Shown: positions 36,206 through 47,979, numbered from the stretch's first letter. The stretch: DNA of 64,000 nt from Dicyema japonicum (GCA_011109175.1 RDEW01000057.1:122782-186781); one strand, 5' to 3'. Notes: a model not told the origin generated them from the sequence alone. Made by a program: numbers and translations.

Positions 36206-39120
36206 CAGTACATTCCGCAAGATCTTGGATGGCCAGGATATTACAGTTATGTTTCTTAGATGATTCCTGTGAAACGAGTCTAGCTTCTCCAATTCCTCTT
36301 TAGAGGTGGCCCAGGTCCCAGAGTTGTATAGGATAATTGGTTTGATAAATGTGTCGTATAACATTATCCTTTGTTTTATGTTATTCCCTTTCCGTTTTAG
36401 CCATAGGTTTGTCAGCCTGTGTAATGCCGCGTTTGTCATGGTTTTTCCCGTATGATATCTTGACTATCTCATAATAGTGAGCCAAGTTTCTTTGTGTCTC
36501 CATTTCTCTTCGAGTGAGTTTCTATCCGTTCTGTTTTTTCCCTGTTCACGGTGAGAAACCATTTCCCAAGTATATCTGGTGCTTTTTCTAGTACATGTTC
36601 CAGGAGTTCTTTGTCTTCAGAGATTAGGTCGACATCATCAGCATAAATCACTTCTATTTTTCCTTGGTATAATGGTCTCAGTTCCCTCATACCGGCCTCC
36701 AAGTATATTGTGAATAGTAGCGGAGAGAGGAGTCTCCTTGAGGAGTGCGTGTCTTTGTTTCAAATTTTCTTGAGTAGGTTTTTTTACTCTCACAAGGAGC
36801 TCTGTGTTAGATAGAAGGATTTGGATCATTCTCAGACTTGATTCGTCAATAAACCCTTCCAGCACTGTCATCAATTTGTTCCTGTTAACCGAGTCAAAGG
36901 CTTTTGATAGATCTATTCCCAGAATGTGGGTGGCATTGCAATATCTTTGATGTGTTGCACATCTTCATCTGTAACTCCAGACTGCATCAGTTGTTGATCT
37001 TCCTTCTCTGAACCCACTTTGACTTTCGGGTAGTCAGTCATAGGCGGGTCCTTTTGTTCGTTCCAATACAATGTTAGCTAAGACTTTCCGTAGAGAATTT
37101 GATTATATAATTGATCGTAAGTTTCAGCCGGTCCTTTGGGTTTATTGGGTTTGTATAGGTATTAGTAATCCCGTTCCCAGGGGTAGAGTTGAGTTAGTTG
37201 AAAACATTTCATTTTGTAGTGTAGCGATTTTTCCAAAAAATGGGTCAAGGCCGTATTTCAATAATTCTGGGTTTATCGTATCTGGTCCGGGGCTTCTGTT
37301 ATTTTTTAGTTTTTGACAGGCTATTTTTACTTCCAAAATTGTAATTGCTACTTTCAAAGGTCTAGGCTTTCCTTTGAAGGGGGGGGGGAGGGGATTGCTG
37401 CAGTCAAATTAAAAAGTTTCTCAAAATGTGTTGCAATTACCTCCGCTTGCTCTTGAGTATTCAGTAATGTCTTGCCATTTTTGTCTTTGATGATTATTCA
37501 ACCTTCCGGTTTGTGTGGCGTAGTAAACGAACGGCCATATAATAATAATAATAATAAAGCCTTTTCACGAGAGCCATAGTATTTTATAGCTCCGCATAGG
37601 CAGGACACACACTTTATTTAAGTAAAGAACAGTTAATTTTAACTAATCGTAGAACCAAGGAATGATCTTCACTTCTTTTTTTTCTTTTTCTTGTGTGAGT
37701 GTCCTTTCTAGACAAATCCAGTTCCGCAGTGAGTATTCACTGATGACGGCGTCACTCGTCAAACCATTTCTGCATCGTAGATGCGTGGAACCTTCCACCA
37801 GGTGAACAGCAGCGAGATTTGAACCCGTAGCCTAAGCCACTTAAGCCCGACACCTAACCACTAAGCCACCCGCGAACGGCCATATACATTTGTGAATTAT
37901 CTTTTAGTTTGGATACTTCATTGATTTTGCGAATTAGTTTTTCTTGGTGGAGTGTCTTGTTCAGTCTTCTGATTTTTCTCTGGATTTTGTCCCTCTGTCC
38001 TTGAAGGGCTTTTCTTTCGTTATAGTCTTTTTTGTTTAGAATTTTTTGTATGAATTTCTTTTAACTCTTTTGCTAACTCTTTTGCTAATTCTGCATGTAT
38101 CGTCCGACCTATACTGGCCATCTGCTGCGTGCCGAGGTACTGGCTTGCTGCTTCGTTTATTATATTCTTTGTGCGATCCACGAAATTCCTACTGTTAGGT
38201 CCTTCAGATGAGAGCATGTATTTTTTGTAATTTATGACTGTATGAGAGATCAGTTTTCCGTTGCATATCCATTTCTTGAATTCTCATATTATTGTTTGTA
38301 ATTTTATTGTGTTTCTTATGTTTGATACTATTTTTCGCTAGGCTGAAGATGACCATTCTGTGGTCGCTGACAGTTGTTGAACTTTCGTATGAGCGTGCGT
38401 TAATAAGAGCGTTAGTCATTGATCCGGCATATAATATAATCAATTTGTTGTATATTGGGACTAGTTTTCCATCCCATCCAAGTGGTTTGTTGACATCCAC
38501 GAAAGAGAAGCGGTACAACAACAGTTTGTTTGCCGTGCAGAAATGGCCAAGTATGGTCCCAGGCAAGTTTCTTTCCCACGTCCGTGTCTTCCCATGAGGG
38601 TATTCTGAGTTGTTTTATGTTCCAATTTTTGCATTTAGATCGCCAGCAATAAATATAAGTGAGGACGACTCAAATTCATTATACGTCTTTGATAATGCTG
38701 AGTAGAATTCATCCAGTTCGGTCGCGTAGTTTGTCACTCTTCCACAGTGTGGTGCATATACATTTATAATTGTTGTATATTTAGAAGAACATTGGTTGTT
38801 CAGATGGATCTGTATTACGCAGATCCTGTCATTCACCCTCCAAATGCGAATGTCAGATGATAGTTTTCTGTGAATGGCGAATCCAAAACCATAGTGTTTT
38901 GAGTCACTGGGTAGCCATATTAGTCGATATTTTCATGTTTTTATCGAGATAGTATGTAATTTTCGTCTCTTGTATACAGCCAATAGAAACGTTATATCTT
39001 TCTAGGTCATCACAGAGGATTTCTTGACTGAGGTTTAGATATTCCTCTAGCATTGAACGTAAGAAGCTTTTGGACAAGCATATTCTTTTGTATTCTGTTT
39101 TCTAGACATTTTTATTAACC
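36206..39120 (-). pseudogene. Near full-length LINE with AP endonuclease and reverse transcriptase
   Basis: Read on the minus strand from 39100: an endonuclease/exonuclease/phosphatase domain with IINVYAPHCGRV and LIFIAGDLNAKIGT (38760-38620; the GDLNAKIG motif carries catalytic Asp and Asn), a linker with a Lys-rich segment, then polymerase pieces: LGIDLSKAFDSVNRNKLMTV (36930-36850), GKIEVIYADDVDLISEDKEL with YADD (36660), GKWFLTVNREKTE, and a tail to 36206. Frameshifts and an inserted SINE (37541-37872) show it is inactive. It is the most complete LINE in the window. Confidence 0.82.
37541..37872 (-). mobile_element. tRNA-derived SINE family 1, full copy
   Basis: Bracketed by a 13-bp duplication CGAACGGCCATAT (37528-37540 and 37873-37885). 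On the minus strand it begins with a tRNA-like head holding A box TGGCTTAGTGGTTAG and B-box-like GGTTCAAATC, followed by a body with TTCACCTGGTGGAAGG and CTATGGCTCTCGTGAAAAGG, and ends in an (ATT)n tail. These are the hallmarks of an RNA polymerase III-transcribed SINE. It lies inside the LINE at 36206-39120. Confidence 0.92.
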
Positions 39121-39191
39121 GTTGTACAGAGAAGAAACGTCACCACTTATAATAATAATTGCCACATGGCTAGAAAGAGGTTGAAAATTTA

Positions 39192-39480
39192 TAATAATAA
39201 AGCCTTTTCACGAGAGCCATAGTATTTATAGCTCCGCATAGGCAGGACACAACACTTTAATTTAAGTACAGACAGTTAACTAATCGTAGAACAAGGAATG
39301 ATCTTCACTTCTTTTTTTCTTGTGTGAGTGTCCTTTCTAGACAATCAGTTCCGCAGTGAGTATCCACTGATGACGCGTCACTCGTCAAACCCTTTCTGCA
39401 TCGTAGATGCCTGGAACCTTCCACCAGGTGAACAGCAGAGATTCGAAACCCGTAGCCTAAGCCACTTAAGCCCGTGGCAT
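39192..39480 (-). mobile_element. tRNA-derived SINE family 1, copy 2
   Basis: About 290 bp, collinear with 37541-37872, with B box near GGGTTTCGAATC and the ATTATTAT tail at the left. Flanks share an imperfect GGTTGAAATTT duplication. The A-box end is damaged. Confidence 0.85.
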
Positions 39481-40300
39481 AGTGGTTGAAATTTCTATTG
39501 TATAGAAAAAAGATTTGTGAAATGAAAAATACATCAAAATGACAATCAGAAATTATCCCATTTCTGTGATATAAAATGAAAATTTATTTGGGAATTTCGA
39601 CACTTTTCAGAAATTCTTAAAAAACCGTGAAAATTGGAAAACTGTGAACCTACGATTAACAAGACAGTGGTAAATATCGTCAATTCGATAATTCACTGAA
39701 TGTATTTCAAGGATCGATGAAATTAATGGTTCTATTGCTGAAGGTATCATCATTTCAAAGGCTAAGGTATTTAGTGGAAGCTTGGAAAAGAAATTAGTCT
39801 ACACAAATGTAAAGGAAGATTTAATCTTAAAATAAAAGTTCTTGAGAAGCTCAGCACATGATGAAATTAATTGAATAGACAAAAATATGATTAAGTTAAA
39901 AGAAGTTAACCCTGACGTATTGGATGAAACTGGAATTTTTTTCCCTTCAAGAACAATTTCATAAAAAATAGAAAAGGCATAAGCAATCAAAAGTGAGGAT
40001 CAGTACTAATGTAACTGTTAAAAATTAATTTTTTGTTATTGGAAATAGTAAAAGACCCACATTAAAAAGATTTTGAAAATATAGGACTATGCAAATAAAA
40101 GGGATGACGACAGAAATTTTTAATGTTTATTCCTATTGATGAATAACATGATACGAAATAAATAAATATTTTTTGAAAACGTTTAAATTCTATTCCTTCC
40201 AAAAAACACAACTGCTCATCTTTAAAACGATGAACGCAGGCATTATCAAGAACTTTAAGAATTATCATAGAAAAAGGTTTATTTTTGGATTACATGGAAG

Positions 40301-40880
40301 CCCTTGATTTGGAAAAATAATTTTTTTCTTTGTGTAGTGCTGGACTCTGTCATTCATCAATTATAGAGAAAATTCCTAATCAAGTCCAAAGTTTAAACCA
40401 GTGGACATAAGCATCAACTACCAACATATTATAAAATTAGTCACCTTCTTGTGTAAATATGAAAGCTTATTCTGACGGAGAAGTTATTAAAATTGCTATT
40501 TACATTTTTTTGTGTTGTCATCAAATTTTTATATTATTCTTTTGCTGTTGATACAAGTAAAGATATCTCTAATACCGAACAAATGGTCACAAAAGGTTTT
40601 CACTTTGGATTTAAAATTTATGAAAAATTTTTTTCTCTTGGTTCATTAAAAGGCTTTATAAAAGGAATCGATGTGCTTAACGAATTCCTTGAAAGTATTA
40701 AAGAAATTTGACATTTATCCTTCGAAATTAATTTCTATTTGTATGATGGGGGCCGAAATATGATTGGTGGTAATAAATGATTTCGTGGACTTTTTTCTGA
40801 ATGGAGAATTCAAAAAATCTTGATCGTATATTTTGGCACCATCGTTGGCTTTCCTTTTTTCACAAAACTAGTGCTAAAAG
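40301..40880. other. No identified gene
   Basis: A plus frame at 40493-40711 (72 codons) has a hydrophobic start but no recognisable domain; it may be decayed transposon sequence. Confidence 0.35.
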
Positions 40881-41065
40881 CCGGTGGCTTAGTGGTTAGG
40901 TGTCGGGCTTAAGTGGCTTAGGCTACGGGTTCGAATCTCGCTGCTGTTCACCTGGTGGAAGGTTCCACGCATCTACGATTGCAGAAATGGTTTGACGAGT
41001 GTGTGTCCTGCCTATGCGGAGCTATAAAATACTATGGCTCTCGTGAAAAGGCTTTATTATATTAT
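40881..41065 (+). mobile_element. tRNA-derived SINE family 1, internally deleted copy
   Basis: Plus orientation, with the clearest head: GGTGGCTTAGTGGTTAGG (A box) and CGGGTTCGAATCTCG (B box). About 140 bp of the body is missing. The tail is TTATTATATTATTA. Flanked by a 12-bp duplication TAGTGCTAAAAG (40869-40880 and 41066-41077). Confidence 0.92.
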
Positions 41066-41144
41066 TAGTGCTAAAAGTAAAAATTTTATAAAATTAGAAT
41101 TTCTTACAATTATAATTGATAAGAACTTGCTTTAAATATAAGTA

Positions 41145-42512
41145 CAGTCCGACCCCGAATTAGGGCAGACCCCAGGGGTGGGGCACCCTCGGATTTTGGG
41201 GCATTTTTTTTGGCCAACATTTTGGCAGAGTAAAATGGAAAATCGATAAAAAATATGGAAATTTTGGGGCACTATAAAATGTGGGGAATGAAATTATAAG
41301 TAAATAAAATTATATTTTATTAATAAATATATATAATTTTAATATACGGCTTCAAAAAATTGGATTTGATACTTTCAAAGCTTCAAACGGCTGGCTTGAC
41401 AGATTTAAAAAGCGACATGAACTTAAATTCAAATCAATTTGTGGAGAAAAAATTCATGTGACTTGACTTACATCAATGAGTTTTTTAAAATTCTTGACGA
41501 GAAAATTATTCAATATGGAAGACAAAATGTTTTTAATTGTGATGAAACTGCTCTTTATATAAAAAAACTCCACGAAAGTCGTTTGTAGGAATAAATGACG
41601 ACACTTTTGTCTTTAAACAGGAAAAAGAAAGAGTCACTGTACTTCTTTGTTGCAATTCCATGGGGAAAAACTTGAGCCATTGATTGTTGGAAAATTTAAA
41701 AACCCTCGATGTCTCAAAAATTTCAATGTGAAAGATTGGGAATTTCATATTCATCCTCTAAAAATGCATGGATGACTGGAAATATTTTTATGAGCTGGTT
41801 GACTCGGATAAATGAAAGATTTTATACAATCAACAGGAAAGTATTAATATTGCTTGATAATGCGGGATGTCATAAACTATTGAATGCTCAAATATTGAGT
41901 TTTTATTTTTGCCAAAAAATACAACACCGTATTTGCAACCATTGGATATGGGAATTATCAGACCCTTTAAGATTATTACTCAAATTATCTGATTCAGTAT
42001 TTGTGTTTTGAAGGAGGATGATGAATTCAACGGTTGATAAACAAAATAAACCTTGTCATGTAATTCTGCTAATTTCTAAAAGCTGGGAAAAAACTTGATC
42101 TAAGTTTAATATTTATAATTGTTGGAATCAAATTGAAAAGATTCGTGATTCCGTAAAAAATTGAAGATACATTACAGAAGAAATGATCAACAATGCCGTA
42201 AACGAAACATTGAATGGGGAAAGTGACGAATTCGTTGATAATATTTACAACGAAGGTTTAGAAAACAATAAACAAGGAAACAATTCTAAGAGAAACGCAA
42301 GATTCGCTCGATCTGTTAGAGAAGAAAATTTTTTACATATCTCCTGAAATGCTCAAAGAATTTTACGATTTTTGACTTAATTTTATGAAAATGTTAAAAG
42401 TAAAAAGATAACTAGGGATAAATTAACTGATTATTTTTCTAAAATTGATTTTTGATGTTTAAAATCTCTGTTTTATTAAACCCCTGTTTTTGGGGCACCC
42501 CGCTTTTTGGGG
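41145..42512 (+). mobile_element. Third pogo/Tigger-type transposon with degraded transposase
   Basis: The left end CAGTCCGACCCCGAATTAGG follows a TA at 41143-41144. Transposase pieces on the plus strand: FNCDETALYIKKL with the first catalytic Asp (41530), ERVTVLLCCNSMGKNLEPLI in shifted frames (41625), ILLDNAGCHKLLNAQI with the second Asp (41845), then KNTTPYLQPLDMGIIRPFK in another frame (41920). The right end keeps GGGGCACCCC-type sequence matching the inner left TIR but is cut near 42512, where a LINE fragment begins. It differs in TIR from the other two Tigger copies. Confidence 0.8.
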
Positions 42513-43110
42513 GCACTTGGTGACTCTCCTCGTTGCGGAGTTTCCATATAAAACGAGGGAGACGATCATATGTTCACTGTCAGTCTCCACTCTTCAATAC
42601 AATCTGCCCATGTCGATCCACGGAGGTTTCTGATTCTTTTCTGTGCCGACCGATGTAGGCTTTATCTCCTTCTCCGACTCTTACCATCATTCCAGTCTCC
42701 TGCAACGAGCAGCCAATAGGAGGGTTGAAGTTCCGTCATTGTCTTCCCCATTTCTCGTAGAACTGATCAAGTTCTTCGGATTCCCTATAACACACCCACT
42801 GTGAGGGCCATAGATATTTATGCTAGACACGTGTTCAATTGAGGCGCGTCACCACCTCAGCCAGCCAAGAAATTCGGATTACATGACATTAGATATGCTC
42901 GGTTTTTCGATAGATTTGGACAATTGCCTAATTTCGCAGAGGCAGAGTAAAAATTTGAAATTACCACAACTTTATAAACCCCCATTGTATGAGAGGGGTT
43001 CTCATAAAAGACCTTAGTAATAATGTCTCCATTAAGAAAAGAAGTTAGACCTGAGAAGGCATGGACTAGGTGGAGTGCGTCACTAATGTAAGGAGTTGGT
43101 CTCCAGTCAG
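42513..43110 (-). pseudogene. LINE endonuclease (EEP) fragment
   Basis: Minus-strand pieces INIYGPHSG and, in another frame, GEGDKAYIGRHRKESE match the NVYGPHDG and GEG..IGRHG blocks of AP-type LINE endonucleases. Only the endonuclease part is visible. Confidence 0.6.
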
Positions 43111-43524
43111 ATGAGTCTAGTATCTTCCATCTGTTTTTATCTAATAAATCCTACAGAAACTCGTACTCAACAATTAATAAACTGGGGAAGAGTGAAGAAA
43201 TATAAGAAAGTTTGAAAAAACACTACATAATTCATCTTTGATTTAATGGGGTTATTTCAGAAATACAAGTGTTCAATATTAGTTGACTCAAACTGATTAG
43301 TTCCTGGCTTTATGGTTTCTTTCTAACTTTAGCATCAAGGTCATTCAATTTTGGGCAAGGCTGGATTTAAAATTAGATACTTCCTTTTCGAGTTTCTGAT
43401 GTCTCCTAGATCCCCCTCTACGTCTTGCACACGATAAAAAGTAATACAAGTACTATCCTCCATTATGAAGTTAAGTAGAAATTCCATGCAATAGAGGTAC
43501 GTCTCCCCCTCAATCTTAGTTAGT

Positions 43525-43730
43525 TAATTTATTATTATTTAAAACCCTGGGATGGCCGAAAAAGAAATAAAAAACGTCAGACAGTTAGGTGATCCCAGTC
43601 CCCATAATCGATCGAGCAATCCAACGTCTGTGGTTTCCCAATGTTTCCAATACCGTATTTTGTTATACCAACCTCAATAACTTCTAGGTGTATCCGGAGT
43701 TAATAAATAAAAAAAAACTTCTAGAAGGCG
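43525..43730 (-). mobile_element. LINE 3' end (I-like family)
   Basis: Same 3' end as 12901-13141: on the plus listing TTATTTAAAACCCTGGGATG, GACAGTTAGGTGATCCCAG and CAACGTCTGTGGTTTCCC. Strongly 5'-truncated. Confidence 0.7.
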
Positions 43731-43739
43731 AGACTTATT

Positions 43740-43870
43740 ATTTCCACAATGCCAAAAATTACAACATTATTTATTTGAAAATAATAATTAATTAATATTT
43801 AAATAATTTAAAAAGAAGACTCAGGTCTACTACGTTGTTGTCCGTGAGACATTGAAGAAAACCGTTAAAA
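43740..43870 (+). promoter_or_regulatory. AT-rich block before CXXC1
   Basis: TTATTTGAAAATAATAATTA-type sequence with TTAATTAATATTTAAAT words about 50-90 bp ahead of the start codon, matching the pattern at other genes. Confidence 0.35.
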
Positions 43871-44765
43871 ATGAAAATTATAATCGGAAGTCAATGTCAG
43901 GGTCCAAACTGTACATATCGTAGTCGAGTCAATTCGAGTTACTGCTCAGACGAGTGTGGAGTCGAACTAGCAAAGAGGTAGTAAGTAACACTTACATTAA
44001 GGCGTTTAAGCAAAGCGTTTGACAATAATGAAGAGCTCTTTTCTCAAACCTACAGCGCTGAGCAGTTCGATCGACAAAACATAACAAAAATAAGGGAGGA
44101 GATTGCGAAGACACAAACTGAGATTTCAAACTTGGACAAAGGACGGGAAGATTACTAGAACTGATAAAGAAGGCCAAAAAATCCCAAATATCCTCAACCT
44201 CCAAGGTTGCATGTGATCTCATTGCAGGAAAGACATGAGACTGAGCGGATCCTGTTGCCCTGTTTTGTTTGTAGGAGTGAGGTATACATCAATGGATACT
44301 CCAAGCACATCGATAAGTGCTTTAGGAAGGTAATTTATTAATTGAGATTGTAGTGTGAGTCCCAGACTCATATACCTCTTCATATATTTCCCGGAATGAC
44401 GTTGAGGCTGCTTTCTGTGATCACTACAAGGCTAGCACCAAATCCTACTGCAAAAGACTGAAGTTGTTGTGTCCTGAACATTCCAAGCCATTCCCTGTCG
44501 GATTTATGATTTACTACTAGAGATCAGCTGGTGAGGTATGTGGGTTCCCTATAGAGGACTTGGTTGCCCGTGGAATCCCGAACAGTCTGGATTTTTGTCA
44601 AAACTCAGTGAAGGACTGCACTCTTCATTACGAGTGGGAAAGAGTTGCTTTGGCGAGAATTGATTTGCATAAAATTAGATTGGTCTGTTTTTTTTATTTT
44701 AGTCTACAAAATTGGATGACCTGTATGAGAAGGAAAGACATATAGAATGGCGATTGCCTCACGTG
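43871..44765 (+). CDS. CXXC1: CXXC1/CFP1-like COMPASS subunit, C-terminal domain
   Basis: Matches the conserved C-terminal zinc-binding half of CFP1 (CXXC1), the subunit that links SET1/COMPASS H3K4 methyltransferase to chromatin. In order: CQGPNCTYR..SYCSDECGVELAKR, a helical segment ITKIREEIAKTQTEISNLD, PCFVCRSEVYINGYSKHIDK, AAFCDHYKASTKSYCKRLKL with LCPEHS, EVCGFPIEDLV and KLDDLYEKERH (human: YCSDDCGMKLA, FCVSCG, TYCKRLQVLCPEHS, EVCGCPLV, KLDELFEQER). Introns: 43978-44001, 44206-44227, 44330-44353, 44497-44520, 44683-44702 (20-24 nt). The first ATG (43871) follows an AT block, so the PHD and CXXC fingers of animal CFP1 are absent here. Two single-base frame breaks (about 44150 and 44390) are probably sequencing errors. 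The 3' end is uncertain; a hAT element begins 110 bp later. Confidence 0.85.
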
Positions 44766-44875
44766 GAGTGTTCTATCGCTTTTACTATACAAGTCTTAAT
44801 TTTTATTATTTTAATAAACTTTTTATTCTTCACTTTTGGTTTACATGGAGATGTATTTACTTTTTCCATGTATTT

Positions 44876-46595
44876 CAGAGTTGTCAAACATGCGGCCCTC
44901 ATGCGCAACAGTAATGTTTAGTGGAGTTCGTTAAATGAAACAGTACGTATTTCACAAAAATTCACAAGCGAAGTACTGTATCAGTTACTGCAAGCTATGA
45001 AATCAGCAGAATGCTTGCAATGAATGAGAAATCATATTGTGATGGTGATTTTATCAAGCAATATCTAGTGAAAACAGCCAAAATTATTTGTCCAGACAAT
45101 GCTCATTTGTCTAAAGACATTCTTTGACCAGAAACAACAGTTGCCGAACATATCAAAGAAATGTCTCTGCATTTGAAACAACAATTAAAGTCTGAATTGT
45201 TTAAATTTGAATATTTTTTAATTGAATTGCACGTCATCGGAATTGCACAATTAGCAATCTTTTTAGAGCTTGTGATTCAGATTTTAATATTTACGAAGAA
45301 TTTCTCGAACTTGTACCAATGTACTACTACAAGTAAAGATATTTTTGTCAAACTGTTACAAATTCTCCTTGACTATGGATTTGATTTAAAGAAACTTGTA
45401 TGTTTGTACACCGATGGTGCTCCGAATATGGCTGGACATGCTGGATTTGCTGCAAATTGCGAGTTGAAATAGAAAAGTTAAATCCTGGCTCATCATTTGC
45501 GCATTTTCATTGTATTATTTATCAGCAAAATTTGTGCTCAAAAATTTTAAAAATAAAAAATACTATTAGTTTGATCACGAAAACAACAAACTATATTAGG
45601 GGTAGTGCCCTCAACCACAGCCAATTCAGTAAATTGTTTATAGATATGAATAACCAGTTCAGCGATTTTTCTTTTTATACTACAGTACGTTGGTCATCTC
45701 TTTACAAAATTGTCAAAAGATTTTATTTAAAACAGGAAATAATTTTATTTATGGAAATGAAAGGTCAAAACACAGACGAGATGAAAAGTGAATCTTGGAT
45801 CCAAGATTTGGTTCTTTGCAGTTGATATTACCGCACATGTGAACGACCTTAATTTGGAATTGCAGGGCAAAAACATGCTCATAACTCAGTTGTCAGATGA
45901 TATCAAGTGTTTCGAAAATAAAATTATGGAAGTCTCAGCTATTGAATGAAGATTTAGTTCATTTTCCTACGTGTAAAGAACGAGGAGTACTGTTGGTGCA
46001 CATACTGCAATGAATTTTTCCAAGTATGTAGGACAACTGGATTTGTTGTTAAAGGAATTTCATAAAAGATTTAATGATTTCTCGTCTTTTGAACAAGAAT
46101 TTTCATTATTCACAGCACCATTCGCTTTTAATGCTGATAAAAGTTTACAAATGGAATTGTTGGAGATCCAATAGGATTCTATACTAAAGGCTAAATATTT
46201 GGAGGTTGGAATACCTGCTTTTTTCACATTTTGAAAAAAATTTAAAAACTTTAAAAATTTTGCTACAAAAATAATTGCTATGTTTGGTTCGACATATGTG
46301 TGTGAACAACTTTTTTCATTTATGAAATTAACAAAAACTGTTCAAAGAACTCACTGATGAAAATTAATCGGCTTTAATAAAAGTCGTGACTACAAAAATA
46401 GTTGAGCCCGACATATCAAAAATTGTATCCGAAAAAAGATGTCAATCCTCCGGAAGTTGCTCTAAGCACGATTAGAAGATGGTGATTACATATTTAGTTT
46501 TCCCTTATTTTGGTTTTTCATTAAATAAATAATTTTTCCTTGATAAAAAATTATTATAAATGCGGCCCTCGAAGCTAAATGAGTTGACACCCCTG
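44876..46595 (+). mobile_element. Complete hAT transposon with 8-bp target duplication
   Basis: Ends are CAGAGTTGTCAAACATGCGG at 44876 and, reverse-complemented, CAGGGGTGTCAACTCATTTA ending at 46595; both are followed inward by GCGGCCCTC-type sequence. The 8-bp target duplication ATGTATTT is exact (44868-44875 and 46596-46603). The body encodes a hAT transposase like GTF2IRD2/ZBED5. The element is 1720 bp and inserted just behind the CXXC1 gene. Confidence 0.93.
44990..46370 (+). pseudogene. hAT transposase (GTF2IRD2/ZBED5-like), decayed
   Basis: Recognisable blocks: CPDNAHLSKDIL-like near 45090, DYGFDLKKLVCLYTDGAPNM (45375-45430; the conserved D of TDGAPNM), HCIIYQQNLCSKIL (45510), TTVRWSSLYKIVKRF (45680) and MFGSTYVCEQLFSFMK of the C-terminal dimerisation domain (46280). 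Frameshifts and stops separate them, so the copy is inactive though the ends are preserved. Confidence 0.85.
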
Positions 46596-46611
46596 ATGTA
46601 TTTAGTACCGT

Positions 46612-46932
46612 ATGGCCGGGTGGTGCAGTGTAACGAGTGCAGGGAAAAAGCCAAGTTCAATCTTGCTGTTGTACATTCCTGCTGAAGGTACCAGGTATCT
46701 ACGATGCTTTGGCTTGACGAGTGACGCCGTAATCAGTGAACATCTCACTGCGGAACAGGATCTTCTACAAGAGGACTCACACCAAACATAAAGTAAAAGA
46801 AGTGAAGAGCATTCCCTGGTTCTCCCTCATCGATTAGTTATCATAACTGTTCTTTTCTTAAATAAAGTGTGTGTCCTGCCTAACAGGAGCTATAGCTAAC
46901 ATGGTTTTTCGTAAAGTGCAGTATTATTATTA
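46612..46932 (+). mobile_element. tRNA-derived SINE family 1, divergent copy
   Basis: Begins with GGCCGGGTGGTGCAGTG and a B-box-like AAGTTCAATC, runs through GGTACCAGGTATCTACGATG and GTGTGTCCTGCCTAACAGG, and ends (ATT)n. Flanked by TTTAGTACCGT/TTTGGTACCGT (46601-46611 and 46933-46943). It landed immediately beside the hAT target duplication. Divergence suggests an older copy or subfamily. Confidence 0.8.
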
Positions 46933-47136
46933 TTTGGTACCGTGTGTAGGGGCTTTTAGTAGGGATAACTTTAAAATGTTGACTTTTGGTTTAATTATAT
47001 GTTCAGAATAACATGATCTGATCACTATGGAAAACTTGGAAGAGTTTCTGTCCAGAAACAATGAAAATAATCATTCACTTCCACTAACGCAAATGGGTGG
47101 ATAATGGATCTTCCAATATCGATAACTAGTATATTG

Positions 47137-47975
47137 GTTTTATTTCAACAATGAAATTATTAAAATAAACATAATTATTTTAATAATTTTGTTAGTACTT
47201 TTCATTCAAAATTTCTGTATGATTGTAGATAATTCGATAGTGTATGGAATAGAGGGCAGCTCGGTAAAATAGCCTCTTTTAAGAGTTTCCGTTGTAATTT
47301 GATTAAGAAATTTTTAATGGGTTGGATATTGTGATCTGGTCCAATTAACCTTATTGCAGTCTCCTCGATTGCGGATAGTTTCAATGAGGAAGATCGTGAG
47401 ATCTGCATTGTTCATGAAGAACTTGCATACGTCATCGTTGGTCGGATGAATTGTTCATAAATCGTGGCAAGGCCACCAGTTTGGTCTCTAAGTGTTTTTG
47501 AGAGCACTTTTAAAATTCTCATTTTCTTCAAAGCAGAAGTTACTTTGTTTTCAACATGCCGGATAAAGGTTACTCCCAGAATCTTCGGTGTTTAGTTAAT
47601 AGAGATAGCTTCGTTCTTCATAAAGACTTTTGGTTCGATACAGAGCTGTCTCTTGTAGGTGGTAAACAGTGTGACAATGGACTTTGCTGCTGATGTGTCG
47701 AGTCTCCGCTTCAAGAGCCATAGTTCCAGCTTGTCGAGCATTTGTTGAGCCAACTGAGTCGCTGATTGAATGCTTCTGTTCTTGGAGGAAAGAATAATAT
47801 CGTCGGCATAAGAGAGGATTAGACAGTTTTCATTACAGGTTCGAGGCATGTCGTTTATGTAGAGATTGAAGAGTTGGGGTGATAGTGGGGAGCCTTGAGG
47901 GACCCCATTTGGGAAATAGCGAGATCTTGATTTGATGTTGTTGCAGAGTACTTGTGCCCTCAACACCCCCTTTCT
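47137..47975 (-). pseudogene. I/Jockey-like LINE reverse transcriptase C-terminal part
   Basis: A long minus-strand frame (47592-47966) has NGVPQGSPLSPQLFNLYIND and CLILSYADDIILSSKN with YADD. After a frameshift come FIRHVENKVTSALKKMRILK and AIRLIGPDHNIQPI. The tail towards 47137 is rich in TTATT/AATAA. The polymerase active site is intact but the 5' half is missing. Confidence 0.85.
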
Positions 47976-47979
47976 AGAA

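Larger units (their letters stand above)
36178..40300 (+). mobile_element. Second pogo/Tigger copy, interrupted by a LINE and SINE
   Basis: The left TIR CAGTAAACTCCCATTAATCC starts at 36178 after a TA. It breaks off near 36205 where a LINE is inserted. The element resumes near 39485 and runs with close similarity to 11420-12160 and 13815-13900 of copy 1 (for example GGAATTTCGACACTTT and GATAATTCACTGAATG), ending in the plus-strand reading MNAGIIKNFKNYHRKRF. No right TIR was found. Confidence 0.75.

Noticed and set aside
40881-40945. A tRNA gene with long variable arm
   Set aside because: The same sequence recurs at four sites with a common body and target duplications; it is a SINE.
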